Positions 1-6,563 of a stretch of DNA of 16,502 bases are shown in pieces (position 1 is the first letter of the stretch; each line of letters begins with the position of its first letter). The notes below the pieces were generated by a model. That model saw only the letters and a program-made list of their open reading frames with translations. It searched no databases and was not told where the DNA came from. The stretch is taken from the NCBI GenBank assembly GCA_034433995.1, contig DAOTZU010000046.1:1-16502 (forward strand). Reading direction: 5' to 3'. Position numbers and translations under genes: made by a program. Source of the stretch: DAOTZU01 sp034433995. Lineage in GTDB: Bacteria; Chloroflexota; Anaerolineae; UBA1429.

Positions 1-233
1 GGAACATCAAGCTGGGCAAGGCCGGGCGCAGCCGCTGGTTGGGGCGCCGGCCGGCCACCCGTGGTTCGGCGATGACCCCGCGGGATCACCCGCACGGCGG
101 TGGTGAAGGCAAGGCCCCAATAGGCATGCCCTCGCCCAAATCGCCTTGGGGTAAGCCCACGTTGGGCAAAAAGACCCGCCGCAACAAGGCCACCGACAAA
201 TACATTGTGCGGCGGCGCGGCGCCGGCCGTTAG
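1..233 (+). CDS. rplB: 50S ribosomal protein L2, C-terminal part (cut by window start)
   Basis: Reading in frame from base 3, this encodes the last 76 residues of L2, a primary 23S rRNA-binding protein at the subunit interface near the peptidyl transferase centre. The conserved DHPHGGGEG segment is present; its first His corresponds to the functionally important His229 of E. coli L2. The basic tail GKKTRRNKATDKYIVRRR is typical. The segment before it reads AMTPR, where many bacteria have AMNPV, a small lineage difference. The N-terminal two thirds lie outside the window. rpsS follows after 51 bp, the standard S10-operon order. Confidence 0.97.
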   Translation, partial: NIKLGKAGRSRWLGRRPATRGSAMTPRDHPHGGGEGKAPIGMPSPKSPWGKPTLGKKTRRNKATDKYIVRRRGAGR

Positions 234-284
234 GGTGATGCATCTGTGGAGCGGTAGAGCACCGTTGTTGGAGGAGGCACGTTC

Positions 285-563
285 ATGTCGAGATCGTTAA
301 AGAAGGGGCCGTTCGTTTCCGCCAAGCTCCTGCAAAAAGTGGAGGAGATGAACCGTCGCGGCGAAAAGCGGGTCATCAAGACTTGGTCGCGAGCGTCCAC
401 GGTGTTCCCTCAAATGGTTGGACACACGATCGCTGTGCATGATGGCCGTCGGCATATTCCCATTTATATCACCGAGCAGATGGTGGGCCATCGTTTGGGC
501 GAGTTTGCCCCCACGCGCTATTTCCGCGGCCACGGTGGCGGCAAAAAGACCGCCGTGCGCTAG
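285..563 (+). CDS. rpsS: 30S ribosomal protein S19
   Basis: This is S19, a 92-residue protein of the 30S head that contacts 16S rRNA with S13 near the A-site finger. The length equals that of E. coli. The start MSRSLKKGPFV, the central KTWSRASTVFPQMVGHTIAVHDGR and the end GEFAPTRYFRGHGGGKK are family signatures. The ATG follows a strong GGAGGAGG ribosome-binding site. It lies between rplB and rplV as in nearly all bacteria. A small hairpin (565-583) follows the stop codon. Confidence 0.98.
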   Translation: MSRSLKKGPFVSAKLLQKVEEMNRRGEKRVIKTWSRASTVFPQMVGHTIAVHDGRRHIPIYITEQMVGHRLGEFAPTRYFRGHGGGKKTAVR

Positions 564-564
564 G

Positions 565-583
565 ATCCCTGCGAGGCAGGGGT
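565..583 (+). other. Short hairpin just after rpsS
   Basis: CCCTGC (567-572) pairs with GCAGGG (576-581) around a GAG loop, and A-T and T-G pairs extend the stem to 8 bp. It begins two bases after the rpsS stop. No T-run follows, so it is not an intrinsic terminator; protection of the mRNA 3' end or a spacer structure is possible. Confidence 0.45.
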
Positions 584-604
584 TGGTGCGCCGGTGGCAA
601 AGGG

Positions 605-624
605 TGCTTTGAGGAGATAAAGCA
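605..624 (+). promoter_or_regulatory. rplV ribosome-binding site shown in a hairpin loop
   Basis: TGCTTT (605-610) is complementary to AAAGCA (619-624), leaving the 8-base loop GAGGAGAT that contains the Shine-Dalgarno sequence. The last paired base is the A of the rplV start codon. This would present the ribosome-binding site in a loop directly against the start. The stem is short and A/T-rich, so its effect is uncertain. Confidence 0.4.
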
Positions 625-962
625 TGGCAGAAGTGCGCTCAGTGGTGAAATACATTCGGATGTCGCCCCACAAGATGCGGCTGGTGACCGATTTGGTGCG
701 GGGGCGCGATGTGGATGAGGCGTTGAACGTCTTGCGCTTTACCCCCAAGGCGGCCGCCAAGGTGGTGGCTCAGGCCATCGCCGCCGCCGCTGCCAACGCC
801 GACGAGAACCTCGGCCTGGCTGCGCAGGAGCTGTATGTGGCCGAGATCCGTGCCGATGAGGCCCCCAGGCTGCGCAGGGGACGCCCCGGCGCCCGCGGTC
901 GGTACAAGCCCATCATCAAACGGGGCGCGCATTTGACGGTTGTTCTGGCCGAGAAGGCCTAA
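624..962 (+). CDS. rplV: 50S ribosomal protein L22
   Basis: L22 binds 23S rRNA and lines the nascent peptide exit tunnel with a long beta-hairpin. The protein has 112 residues (110 in E. coli). The N-terminal globular part has the expected RMSPHKMRLVTDLVRG segment (about 12-27). The extended hairpin covers about residues 78-100, with RLRRGRPGARGRYKPI at its tip, followed by the closing strand HLTVVLAEK. The ATG is chosen because the GAGGAG site lies 8 bases upstream. A stem-loop overlaps its stop codon before rpsC. Confidence 0.97.
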   Translation: MAEVRSVVKYIRMSPHKMRLVTDLVRGRDVDEALNVLRFTPKAAAKVVAQAIAAAAANADENLGLAAQELYVAEIRADEAPRLRRGRPGARGRYKPIIKRGAHLTVVLAEKA

Positions 963-983
963 GCCCGAAGGTAGGCTTTTAGG
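958..983 (+). other. Stem-loop spanning the rplV stop codon
   Basis: CCTAAGCC (958-965) can pair with GGC and TTAGG (974-976 and 979-983), with a two-base TT bulge; an alternative is AAGCC/GGCTT. The rplV TAA stop sits inside the left arm and the rpsC Shine-Dalgarno starts four bases after the right arm. A ribosome terminating rplV would melt it, so it could couple rplV and rpsC translation. This role is inference. Confidence 0.4.
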
Positions 984-997
984 ATAAGGAGGGAATC

Positions 998-1663
998 TTG
1001 GGCCGCAAGGTAAATCCGATTGGCTTCAGGCTGGGGATCATCAAGGATTGGGAATCCAAGTGGTTCGCCGAGGGCAAGGAATATGCCCAGCTCCTCACCG
1101 AGGATATGCGCATCCGCCAGTTCATCCATCAGTATTTGGGGCGGGCAGGGATCTCGCGCATCGAGATCCAGCGCTTTCCCAAGCAGATTGCGGTGACGAT
1201 TGTGACGGCCAAGCCGGGGATCGTCATCGGCCGCAAAGGCGCCAACATCAACGAATTGAAGGAACGCCTGGAGGCGCTGACCGGGGTGGAAAGCAAGAAT
1301 CTGCGCCTGGACGTGGTGGAAGTGGAGCGGCCTGAGATGGATGCCCACTTGATCGCGGAGAGCATCGCGGAACAGTTGGAGAAGCGCGTCTCGCAGAAGC
1401 GGGCCATGCGCCAGGCCATGGTGCGGGCCATGCGCGCCGGCGCCAAGGGGGTCAAGATCGCCTGCGCGGGGCGCCTGTCGGGCGCCGAGATGGCGCGCCG
1501 CGAGTGGGTGCGCGATGGACGGGTGCCTCTCCATACCTTGCGAGCCGATATTGATTATGCCACAGCCGAGGCGTTGACCACTTTTGGGCGCATTGGGGTC
1601 AAGGTGTGGGTTTATCGGGGAGAGGTTTTGCCCGAGGCCACCCCGGCTCAGGCGAGCGCCTAA
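998..1663 (+). CDS. rpsC: 30S ribosomal protein S3 (TTG start)
   Basis: S3 sits at the mRNA entry channel of the 30S head with S4 and S5 and contributes to mRNA helicase activity. The start MGRKVNPIGFRLGI is the family signature and requires TTG at 998, preceded by an AAGGAGGG site five bases upstream; no in-frame ATG fits. A type II KH domain covers about residues 38-110 with its GRKG loop at 78-81. The C-terminal domain contains KGVKIACAGRLSGAEMARREW. At 221 residues it lacks the longer tail of the 233-residue E. coli protein, which is common. Confidence 0.97.
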   Translation: MGRKVNPIGFRLGIIKDWESKWFAEGKEYAQLLTEDMRIRQFIHQYLGRAGISRIEIQRFPKQIAVTIVTAKPGIVIGRKGANINELKERLEALTGVESKNLRLDVVEVERPEMDAHLIAESIAEQLEKRVSQKRAMRQAMVRAMRAGAKGVKIACAGRLSGAEMARREWVRDGRVPLHTLRADIDYATAEALTTFGRIGVKVWVYRGEVLPEATPAQASA

Positions 1664-1676
1664 GGAGTTATGGACT

Positions 1677-2108
1677 ATGTTGATGCCAAAGAGGCTAAAG
1701 CACCGTAAACAGCATCGCGGCCGCATGAAGGGCAAGGCCTTGCGGGGCTCTGAGATCCAATTCGGCGATTTTGCCCTGAAGGCCCTGGAGCCGGCCTGGA
1801 TCACCAGCCGGCAGATCGAGGCGGCCCGCCGTGCAGTGGTGCGCGAGATGAAGCGCACGGGCCAGCTCTGGATCCGTATCTTTCCCGATAAGCCGGTGAC
1901 GATGAAGGCAGCCGAGACCCGCATGGGATCGGGCAAGGGCGCGGTGGATCATTATGTTGCCGTCGTCAAACCGGGGCGCATCCTCTTGGAGGTGGGCGGG
2001 GTGGATGAGCCCACCGCTCGGGAGGCCCTGCGCTTGGCCGCGCAAAAGTTGCCCATCGAGACCCTGTTTGTGCGTCGTGAAGTGTTGGGTGGAGGTGAGA
2101 CCGCATGA
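1677..2108 (+). CDS. rplP: 50S ribosomal protein L16
   Basis: L16 binds 23S rRNA next to the A site and helps position tRNA. The 143-residue product begins MLMPKRLKHRKQHRGRM, the usual start. The ATG at 1677 is preferred over the ATG at 1683 because AAGGAG ends nine bases before it. The conserved segment MGSGKGAVDHYVAVVKPGR (83-101) is intact, with Arg82 next to it, corresponding to Arg81 of the E. coli protein. Its stop overlaps the rpmC start by 4 bp, indicating translational coupling. Confidence 0.97.
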   Translation: MLMPKRLKHRKQHRGRMKGKALRGSEIQFGDFALKALEPAWITSRQIEAARRAVVREMKRTGQLWIRIFPDKPVTMKAAETRMGSGKGAVDHYVAVVKPGRILLEVGGVDEPTAREALRLAAQKLPIETLFVRREVLGGGETA

Positions 2109-2308
2109 CAGGGGAGGAATTGCGGGCCATGACCCGCGAGGAATTGCAGCACAAGCTCGATGAGCTGTACGAGGAACTGTTCAATCTGCGTTTCCAGGCG
2201 GCGACGCGGCAGTTATCCAATACCAGCCGTGTGCGGCAGGTGCGGCGGGATATTGCGCGGGCGAAAACAATCCTGCGCGAGATGGAGCTCAAGGCGGAGG
2301 TGCAATAA
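2105..2308 (+). CDS. rpmC: 50S ribosomal protein L29
   Basis: L29 is a small two-helix protein near the polypeptide exit site, where it and L23 dock trigger factor and SRP. This 67-residue version has the expected helical hairpin: ELRAMTREELQHKLDELYEEL, then the NLRFQAATRQLSNTSRVRQVRRDIARAKT segment. The start codon sits in the ATGA overlap with rplP, and rpsQ begins two bases after its stop, so rplP-rpmC-rpsQ look translationally coupled. Confidence 0.96.
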   Translation: MTGEELRAMTREELQHKLDELYEELFNLRFQAATRQLSNTSRVRQVRRDIARAKTILREMELKAEVQ

Positions 2309-2310
2309 GG

Positions 2311-2565
2311 ATGCCGCGCAAAGTGTTAACCGGTCGCGTCGTAAGTGACAAGATGCAAAAGACGGTGGTGGTAGAGGTAGAGACCACCAAGCGCCATAGA
2401 CTATACAACAAGATCCTGCGGATCCACAAGAAATATATGGCGCACGATGAAGAAGATACTTGCCGGGAAGGCGATTGGGTGCGGATCGAGGAATCTCGCC
2501 CCTTGAGCCACTGCAAGCGTTGGCGGGTGATCGAGGTGGTCAAGCGCGCCAGCGCCCAGCAGTGA
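2311..2565 (+). CDS. rpsQ: 30S ribosomal protein S17
   Basis: S17 is an early-assembly OB-fold protein of the 30S body that binds 16S rRNA helices 7 and 11. It has 84 residues, equal to E. coli. The signature VVSDKMQKTVVVEVE (10-24) and the basic loop KILRIHKKYMAHDE are present, and the C-terminal strand reads WRVIEVVKRA. Its start lies two bases after the rpmC stop with AAGGCGGAGG just upstream inside rpmC. It is the last gene before a 144-bp gene-free spacer. Confidence 0.97.
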   Translation: MPRKVLTGRVVSDKMQKTVVVEVETTKRHRLYNKILRIHKKYMAHDEEDTCREGDWVRIEESRPLSHCKRWRVIEVVKRASAQQ

Positions 2566-2582
2566 CGCCCCGGCGATTGGGC

Positions 2583-2662
2583 AAGTAGCCTAGCCCCTTG
2601 TGGGCGTAGAATAACGGGCACAAGGCCTAGCCAAGCAAAGTAGCCTAGCCCCTCGTGGGCGT
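2583..2662 (+). repeat. Imperfect tandem duplication in the rpsQ-rplN spacer
   Basis: A 25-nt unit at 2583-2607 recurs at 2638-2662 with a single T/C difference, a period of 55 bp. Similarity is patchy after each copy: ACAAGG appears at 2620 and again at 2674, nearly in register. The first copy also forms a stem, CTAGCCCCTTGTG (2590-2602) against the complement at 2619-2630, with one extra base on the left. TAGAAT at 2607-2612 resembles a -10 box, but I see no matching -35. This is where the S10 and spc operons separate in E. coli. Confidence 0.75.
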
Positions 2663-2709
2663 GGCACTGTGAGACAAGGTACATCATGGGAATGATGGGG
2701 TGACGCAAG

Positions 2710-3078
2710 ATGATCCAGCCATTTACCAGGCTCACTGTGGCCGATAATACCGGGGCGCGGGAGATCATGTGCATCAAGGTCCTGGGCGGCACCGGGCGCC
2801 GCTACGCGGGCGTGGGCGATATCATTATCGCCTCGGTCAAAGAGGCCAACCCCGGCGGGGCCGTGAAAAAGAAGGAAGTGGTGCGCGCCGTGGTGGTGCG
2901 CACGGCCAAAGAGTACAGCCGCCCCGATGGCTCGTATATCCGCTTTGACGATAACGCGGCGGTGATTCTGGATGCCGAGCAGAACCCCAAGGGCACGCGT
3001 ATCTTTGGCCCGGTGGGGCGAGAGTTGCGCGACCGTGGCTTTATGAAGATCGTCTCGCTCTCGCCCGAAGTGCTCTGA
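2710..3078 (+). CDS. rplN: 50S ribosomal protein L14
   Basis: L14 binds 23S rRNA at the subunit interface and forms intersubunit bridges; it is also the docking site of the silencing factor RsfS in bacteria. The protein has 122 residues (123 in E. coli). The beginning MIQPFTRLTVADNTGAR and the segment KKKEVVRAVVVRTAKE, then DGSYIRFDDNAAVI and GTRIFGPVGRELRD, are family signatures. The ATG follows GGGGTGA by seven bases. It opens the spc block after the duplicated spacer. Confidence 0.98.
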   Translation: MIQPFTRLTVADNTGAREIMCIKVLGGTGRRYAGVGDIIIASVKEANPGGAVKKKEVVRAVVVRTAKEYSRPDGSYIRFDDNAAVILDAEQNPKGTRIFGPVGRELRDRGFMKIVSLSPEVL

Positions 3079-3106
3079 GCGCGGCGAGGCAGTTGAGGAG
3101 TTGGCC

Positions 3107-3421
3107 ATGAAGATCAAAAAGGGTGATACCGTCGAGGTTATCAGTGGCGATGACAAGGGAGTGCGGGGTACCGTCCACACCGTCTTGCCCAAGAAGGGGC
3201 GCGTGGTGGTCTCGGGGGTCAACATGATCAAGAAGCATCAGCGCCGCACCGGCGATGTGCGCACCCAGTTCGGCATCATCGAGCGAGAGGCCCCTGTGCA
3301 CATCTCCAATGTGGCCCTGGTGTGTCCCCATTGTGATAAACCGACCCGCGTGGGCTATCGCGTGGCCCCGGATGGCAGCAAGACGCGTATCTGCCGCCGG
3401 TGCGAGGAAGCCATTGACTAA
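3107..3421 (+). CDS. rplX: 50S ribosomal protein L24
   Basis: L24 is one of the two assembly initiators of the 50S subunit and lies near the exit tunnel. The 104-residue protein starts MKIKKGDTVEVISGDDKG, a KOW motif. ATG 3107 is chosen over an in-frame TTG at 3101 because GAGGAG ends six bases before the ATG. The C-terminal part holds two CxxC pairs (Cys73/Cys76 and Cys96/Cys99) in a ribbon-like arrangement, probably zinc-binding; many bacterial L24 proteins lack these cysteines. Confidence 0.96.
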   Translation: MKIKKGDTVEVISGDDKGVRGTVHTVLPKKGRVVVSGVNMIKKHQRRTGDVRTQFGIIEREAPVHISNVALVCPHCDKPTRVGYRVAPDGSKTRICRRCEEAID

Positions 3422-3507
3422 GCGTGATCGCCGGGCCCCGGCCGTGGGCGCTTGCGGGCGCAACCCCGCCGGAGAGGCGCGGCGCAGATGACCGAGGAGC
3501 AAAAAGT

Positions 3508-4050
3508 ATGCCGAGGTTGAAGGATCTGTATCAGAACCAAGTCGTTCCCGCCATGATGGAACGCTTCGCCTACCGCAATGTGATGCAGGTGCCGCGGCTG
3601 GACAAGGTCGTGGTCAACATCGGCCTGGGCGAGGCGCTGACCAATGCCAAGGCGTTGGATGCCGCCGTGAGCGACCTGGCCAAGATCACCGGCCAGAAAC
3701 CGGTGATCACCCGGGCCCGCAAGTCCATCGCCGCCTTTAGGCTGCGCACCGGTAACCCCATCGGCGCCAAGGTGACCTTGCGGGGCAACCGCATGTACGA
3801 CTTTATGGACCGGCTGATGAATATCGCCCTGCCGCGGCGGCGGGATTTCAACGGCGTCCCCCGCACTTCCTTCGATGGACACGGCAACTATACCTTGGGC
3901 CTGAAAGAGCAGTTGGTCTTTTTGGAGATTGATTACGATACCATTGACAAGATCCGTGGCTTGGAGATCACCATCAATACCACGGCCAAGACCGACGAAG
4001 AGGCGCGCCATCTGCTGGAGCTGTTGGGCATGCCCTTCGCCAAGGCCTAG
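3508..4050 (+). CDS. rplE: 50S ribosomal protein L5
   Basis: L5 binds 5S rRNA in the central protuberance and contacts P-site tRNA and S13. The 180-residue protein (179 in E. coli) starts MPRLKDLYQNQVVPAMMERF. Longer in-frame extensions exist upstream, but ATG 3508 follows GAGGAG by eight bases and matches the family start. The segments KVVVNIGLGEA, ITRARKSIAAFRLR and GVPRTSFDGHGNYTLGLKEQ are characteristic. The 86-bp spacer upstream is very GC-rich and can form several small hairpins, for example GCCGG/CCGGC soon after the rplX stop. Confidence 0.97.
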   Translation: MPRLKDLYQNQVVPAMMERFAYRNVMQVPRLDKVVVNIGLGEALTNAKALDAAVSDLAKITGQKPVITRARKSIAAFRLRTGNPIGAKVTLRGNRMYDFMDRLMNIALPRRRDFNGVPRTSFDGHGNYTLGLKEQLVFLEIDYDTIDKIRGLEITINTTAKTDEEARHLLELLGMPFAKA

Positions 4051-4121
4051 CTGAGTTTCGGGCCGGACTTGCCGGAGTGAGCCTCTGAGACCGTTCAAGT
4101 GAGTATGCGGAGGGAAGGGTA

Positions 4122-4304
4122 GTGGCCAAGAAATCCATCATTGTGCGAGAGACGCGCCGCAAGTACCCCACTCGGGTGCGCAATCGTTGTGTCCGCTGTG
4201 GCAGGCCGCGCGGATACATGCGTCGCTTCAACTTGTGTCGCATCTGTTTCCGTGAGCTGGCCATGTCGGGCAAGATCCCGGGAATCATCAAATCGAGCTG
4301 GTGA
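4122..4304 (+). CDS. rpsN: 30S ribosomal protein S14, zinc type (GTG start)
   Basis: This is the short zinc-binding form of S14 (also called rpsZ or type Z), a 30S head protein. It has 60 residues, against about 100 for the zinc-free form. Cys23, Cys26, Cys39 and Cys42 form the zinc site (CVRC and CRIC). The end ELAMSGKIPGIIKSSW is the family signature. GTG 4122 follows a GGAGGGAAGGG stretch. Its position between rplE and rpsH is standard for Gram-positive bacteria, Chloroflexota and others. Confidence 0.97.
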   Translation: MAKKSIIVRETRRKYPTRVRNRCVRCGRPRGYMRRFNLCRICFRELAMSGKIPGIIKSSW

Positions 4305-4305
4305 G

Positions 4306-4392
4306 CTCGCGGTGTAGGGTGTGCCGCGAGGGGCATCACCCCATGGGCAATCCCTTGGGGTTGAGGGATATGGTGAGGCCATCATCTGGCCT
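4306..4392 (+). promoter_or_regulatory. Run of hairpins in the rpsN-rpsH spacer
   Basis: Four small inverted repeats lie in line in the 118-bp spacer. They are CTCGCGG/CCGCGAG (4306-4330), GGGG/CCCC (4330-4342, sharing one base with the first), ATCCCT/AGGGAT (4350-4369) and AGGCC/GGCCT (4376-4392). The last ends about 12 bases before the rpsH ribosome-binding site. No T-run follows any of them. A structured leader that binds a ribosomal protein is possible, but I see no specific S8-site consensus. Confidence 0.4.
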
Positions 4393-4422
4393 AGGGACTC
4401 TGGAAGAGGAGAGTTTTCGCGC

Positions 4423-4821
4423 ATGAGCACGACTGACCCGATCGCAGATATGCTGACCCGGATGCGCAACGCACTGGCCGTACGGCAGAGTTATGTCTTG
4501 GTCCCTGCCTCCAGGCTCAAGCGCGCCATCGCTCAGGTGTTGAAGGATGAGGGGTACATTACGCGCATCGAAATGGTGCGGGATGCGCGCTTCCCCATGT
4601 TAAAGATCTATTTGAAATACGCCGAGAACAAAGCGCCCGTTCTCACCGGCATTCGGAGGGTCAGCAAGCCGGGTTGTCGCGTCTATACGCCCAAGGACGA
4701 GATCCCTTGGGTGCGCTCTGGCTTGGGGACGGTGATCCTCTCCACCTCCAAAGGGGTGCTTTCGGGCCGTGAGGCGCGGCGTCTCGGTGTGGGTGGCGAG
4801 GTTTTGTGCGAAGTTTGGTAG
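4423..4821 (+). CDS. rpsH: 30S ribosomal protein S8
   Basis: S8 binds the central domain of 16S rRNA early in assembly and, in E. coli, represses its own spc operon by binding its mRNA. The 132-residue protein starts MSTTDPIADMLTRMRNAL; ATG 4423 is chosen over upstream in-frame codons from this signature and the GGAAGAGGAGA site before it. The C-terminal signature STSKGVLSGREARRLGVGGE is intact. It is preceded by an unusually long, hairpin-rich spacer. Confidence 0.97.
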   Translation: MSTTDPIADMLTRMRNALAVRQSYVLVPASRLKRAIAQVLKDEGYITRIEMVRDARFPMLKIYLKYAENKAPVLTGIRRVSKPGCRVYTPKDEIPWVRSGLGTVILSTSKGVLSGREARRLGVGGEVLCEVW

Positions 4822-4854
4822 CCACAGGTCTGGCTATAGTGGGAGGTGTTGGCC

Positions 4855-5409
4855 GTGTCTAGAATTGGACGCAAACCCATTCCTGTGCCCAAGGGCGTCC
4901 AGGTTGCCCAAGAGGGCCAGAGGATTACGATTACGGGGCCACGGGGTTCCCTTACGCGCGAGTTTCATCCGCGGATCACGATCCAGGTTCAAGATGGGGC
5001 GGTGAGTGTGGCCAGGCCCGATGATACCAAGGAGAGCAAGGCCCTCCACGGGCTGACCCGGGCCCTCTTGGCCAACATGGTTACCGGGGTGACTCAGGGA
5101 TTTCAAAAGCGCCTGGAGATCAACGGCGTGGGCTATCGCGCCGAGCAGCAGGGGACGGATCTTCTCTTGCGGGTCGGCTTCAGCCATCCGGTCAAGATCA
5201 CCCCGCCGGCGGGGATCAAGCTCTCGACGGACCCGGCGGGGCACATTGTGACCGTTGAAGGGAACGACAAGGAGCTTGTGGGCGAGGTGGCGGCCAAGAT
5301 CCGCGATGTGCGCAAGCCCGAGCCGTATCAAGGCAAGGGGATCGCTTATGTGGGCGAGGTTATCCGACGCAAGGCCGGTAAGGCCGGCAAGGCGGGAGGC
5401 CGGAAATGA
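4855..5409 (+). CDS. rplF: 50S ribosomal protein L6 (GTG start)
   Basis: L6 binds 23S rRNA near the sarcin-ricin loop at the factor-binding site. The protein has 184 residues (177 in E. coli) and two tandem L6 folds. GTG 4855 gives the classical start MSRIGRKPIPVPKGV and lies seven bases after GGGAGGT; GTG 4846 would overlap that site. The second-domain signature KPEPYQGKGIAYVGEVIRRK is present, followed by a short basic KAGKAGKAGGRK tail. The stop overlaps the rplR start in ATGA. Confidence 0.97.
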   Translation: MSRIGRKPIPVPKGVQVAQEGQRITITGPRGSLTREFHPRITIQVQDGAVSVARPDDTKESKALHGLTRALLANMVTGVTQGFQKRLEINGVGYRAEQQGTDLLLRVGFSHPVKITPPAGIKLSTDPAGHIVTVEGNDKELVGEVAAKIRDVRKPEPYQGKGIAYVGEVIRRKAGKAGKAGGRK

Positions 5410-5774
5410 CACATGCGGCTGAAGTAAGAGAGGCAAGAATCCGGCGTCATCGCCGGGTGCGCAAGACGGTGTTCGGCACCAGCGAACGTCCGCGTCTGAG
5501 CGTGTTTCGCAGCTTGGAACATATTTATGCCCAAATCATTGATGACACTGTGGGGAATACTTTGATCTCTGCTTCCACCCTCGATAAAGAGATACGTGGT
5601 CGCTGCGAAGGGATGAAAAAGAGCGAAAAGGCCAAGGTGGTGGGCAAACTGCTGGCCGAGCGCGCCTTGGCTCGGGGCGTCACCCGGGTGGTCTTTGACC
5701 GGGGCGGGTACAAGTATCACGGGCGCGTCAAGGCCTTGGCCGAAGCTGCCCGCGAGGCCGGGCTGGATTTCTAA
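5406..5774 (+). CDS. rplR: 50S ribosomal protein L18
   Basis: L18 binds 5S rRNA with L5 and anchors it to the central protuberance. The product has 122 residues. A basic N-terminus (EARIRRHRRVRKTVFGT) precedes the core RPRLSVFRSLEHIYAQIIDD. The signature ARGVTRVVFDRGGYKYHGRVKALAEAAREAGLDF closes the protein as expected. It overlaps rplF by 4 bp, so translation is probably coupled, with the site GGAGGCCGG inside the rplF end. Confidence 0.97.
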   Translation: MTHAAEVREARIRRHRRVRKTVFGTSERPRLSVFRSLEHIYAQIIDDTVGNTLISASTLDKEIRGRCEGMKKSEKAKVVGKLLAERALARGVTRVVFDRGGYKYHGRVKALAEAAREAGLDF

Positions 5775-5833
5775 GCGCCGGGCGCGGGCGAGCCGGTGCC
5801 AGCAAGCGTGGGCGATAAACGAGGAGAGGTTGC

Positions 5834-6376
5834 ATGGCCAGAAGGGACGATTACGAAGAGGTTACCGAAGGCGAAGAGCTCCAAGAGCGCGTTGTGCATA
5901 TCAGCCGTGTGGCCAAGGTGGTCAAAGGTGGACGGCGTTTCGCCTTCCGCGCCCTGGTGGTGGTGGGCGATGGCCAAGGCCGGGTGGGCGTGGGCGTGGG
6001 CAAGGCCCGCGAGGTGCCCCAGGCCATCCGCAAAGGTTCCGACCGCGCCAAGCGCAATATGGTGAGCATCCCCCTGTATGGGCGCACCTTGCCCCATGAG
6101 GTTTGGGTCAAGTTTGGCGCGGCCAAGGTGTTGCTCAAGCCCGCCTCCCCCGGCACGGGGGTGATCGCCGGCGGCGGCGTGCGCGCCGTGGTGGAGGCCG
6201 CGGGCATCCGCGACATTCTGACCAAATCCTTGGGCAGCGACAACGTCTTTAACGTCGTCTGGGCCACGTTCAAGGGCCTGCAGAGCATGAGAAGCCCGGA
6301 GGAACAAGCGCAACTTCGTGGCCAGAACCTGACCGATCTGCTGCCGCCCTGGAGGTTGAGAGCCAATGCCGAATAA
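5834..6376 (+). CDS. rpsE: 30S ribosomal protein S5
   Basis: S5 lies at the mRNA entry site with S3 and S4 and affects decoding accuracy. The 180-residue protein has an acidic N-terminal extension (DDYEEVTEGEEL), a double-stranded-RNA-binding-like N domain at about 16-80 with VAKVVKGGRRFAFRALVVVGD, and a C domain with SPGTGVIAGGGVRAVVEAAGIRD. It is longer than E. coli S5 (167) because of its ends. ATG 5834 follows GAGGAGAGG. Its 3' end overlaps rpmD by 11 bp. Confidence 0.97.
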   Translation: MARRDDYEEVTEGEELQERVVHISRVAKVVKGGRRFAFRALVVVGDGQGRVGVGVGKAREVPQAIRKGSDRAKRNMVSIPLYGRTLPHEVWVKFGAAKVLLKPASPGTGVIAGGGVRAVVEAAGIRDILTKSLGSDNVFNVVWATFKGLQSMRSPEEQAQLRGQNLTDLLPPWRLRANAE

Positions 6377-6563
6377 ACTTCGCATCACCTATGTGAGGAG
6401 CGCCATCGGCTATAACGTGCGCCAGAAGCGGACGATCCGCTCTTTGGGGTTGCGTCGCCTGGGCGATCAGGTGGAGCATGAGGATAACGAGGCGATTCGT
6501 GGCATGATCCGCCGCGTGCGCCATCTGGTGCAGGTGGAAGAGGTGAACTATGAAAGTGCATGA
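6366..6563 (+). CDS. rpmD: 50S ribosomal protein L30
   Basis: L30 is a small 23S rRNA-binding protein of the 50S subunit that is absent from some bacterial groups but kept here. The 65 residues contain LRITYVRSAIGYNVRQKRTIRSLGLRRLG, the family core, followed by the helix GMIRRVRHLVQVEEV. The start lies inside the rpsE 3' end, after GGAGG at about 6351-6355, and the 3' end overlaps rplO by 14 bp. The three genes therefore form a tightly coupled run. Confidence 0.95.
   Translation: MPNKLRITYVRSAIGYNVRQKRTIRSLGLRRLGDQVEHEDNEAIRGMIRRVRHLVQVEEVNYESA

Noticed and set aside
959..1936. 325-codon open frame on the - strand opposite rpsC and rplP
   Set aside because: Shadow frame of GC-rich genes, with no domain; rpsC and rplP are certain on the other strand.
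2607..2612. TAGAAT as a -10 box for an rplN promoter
   Set aside because: No -35-like sequence at proper spacing; the nearest TTGGGC is 24 bases away. It is mentioned only as a possibility in the repeat entry.
3424..3507. N-terminal extension of L5
   Set aside because: The extra 28 codons are not L5-like, and a good ribosome-binding site precedes ATG 3508.
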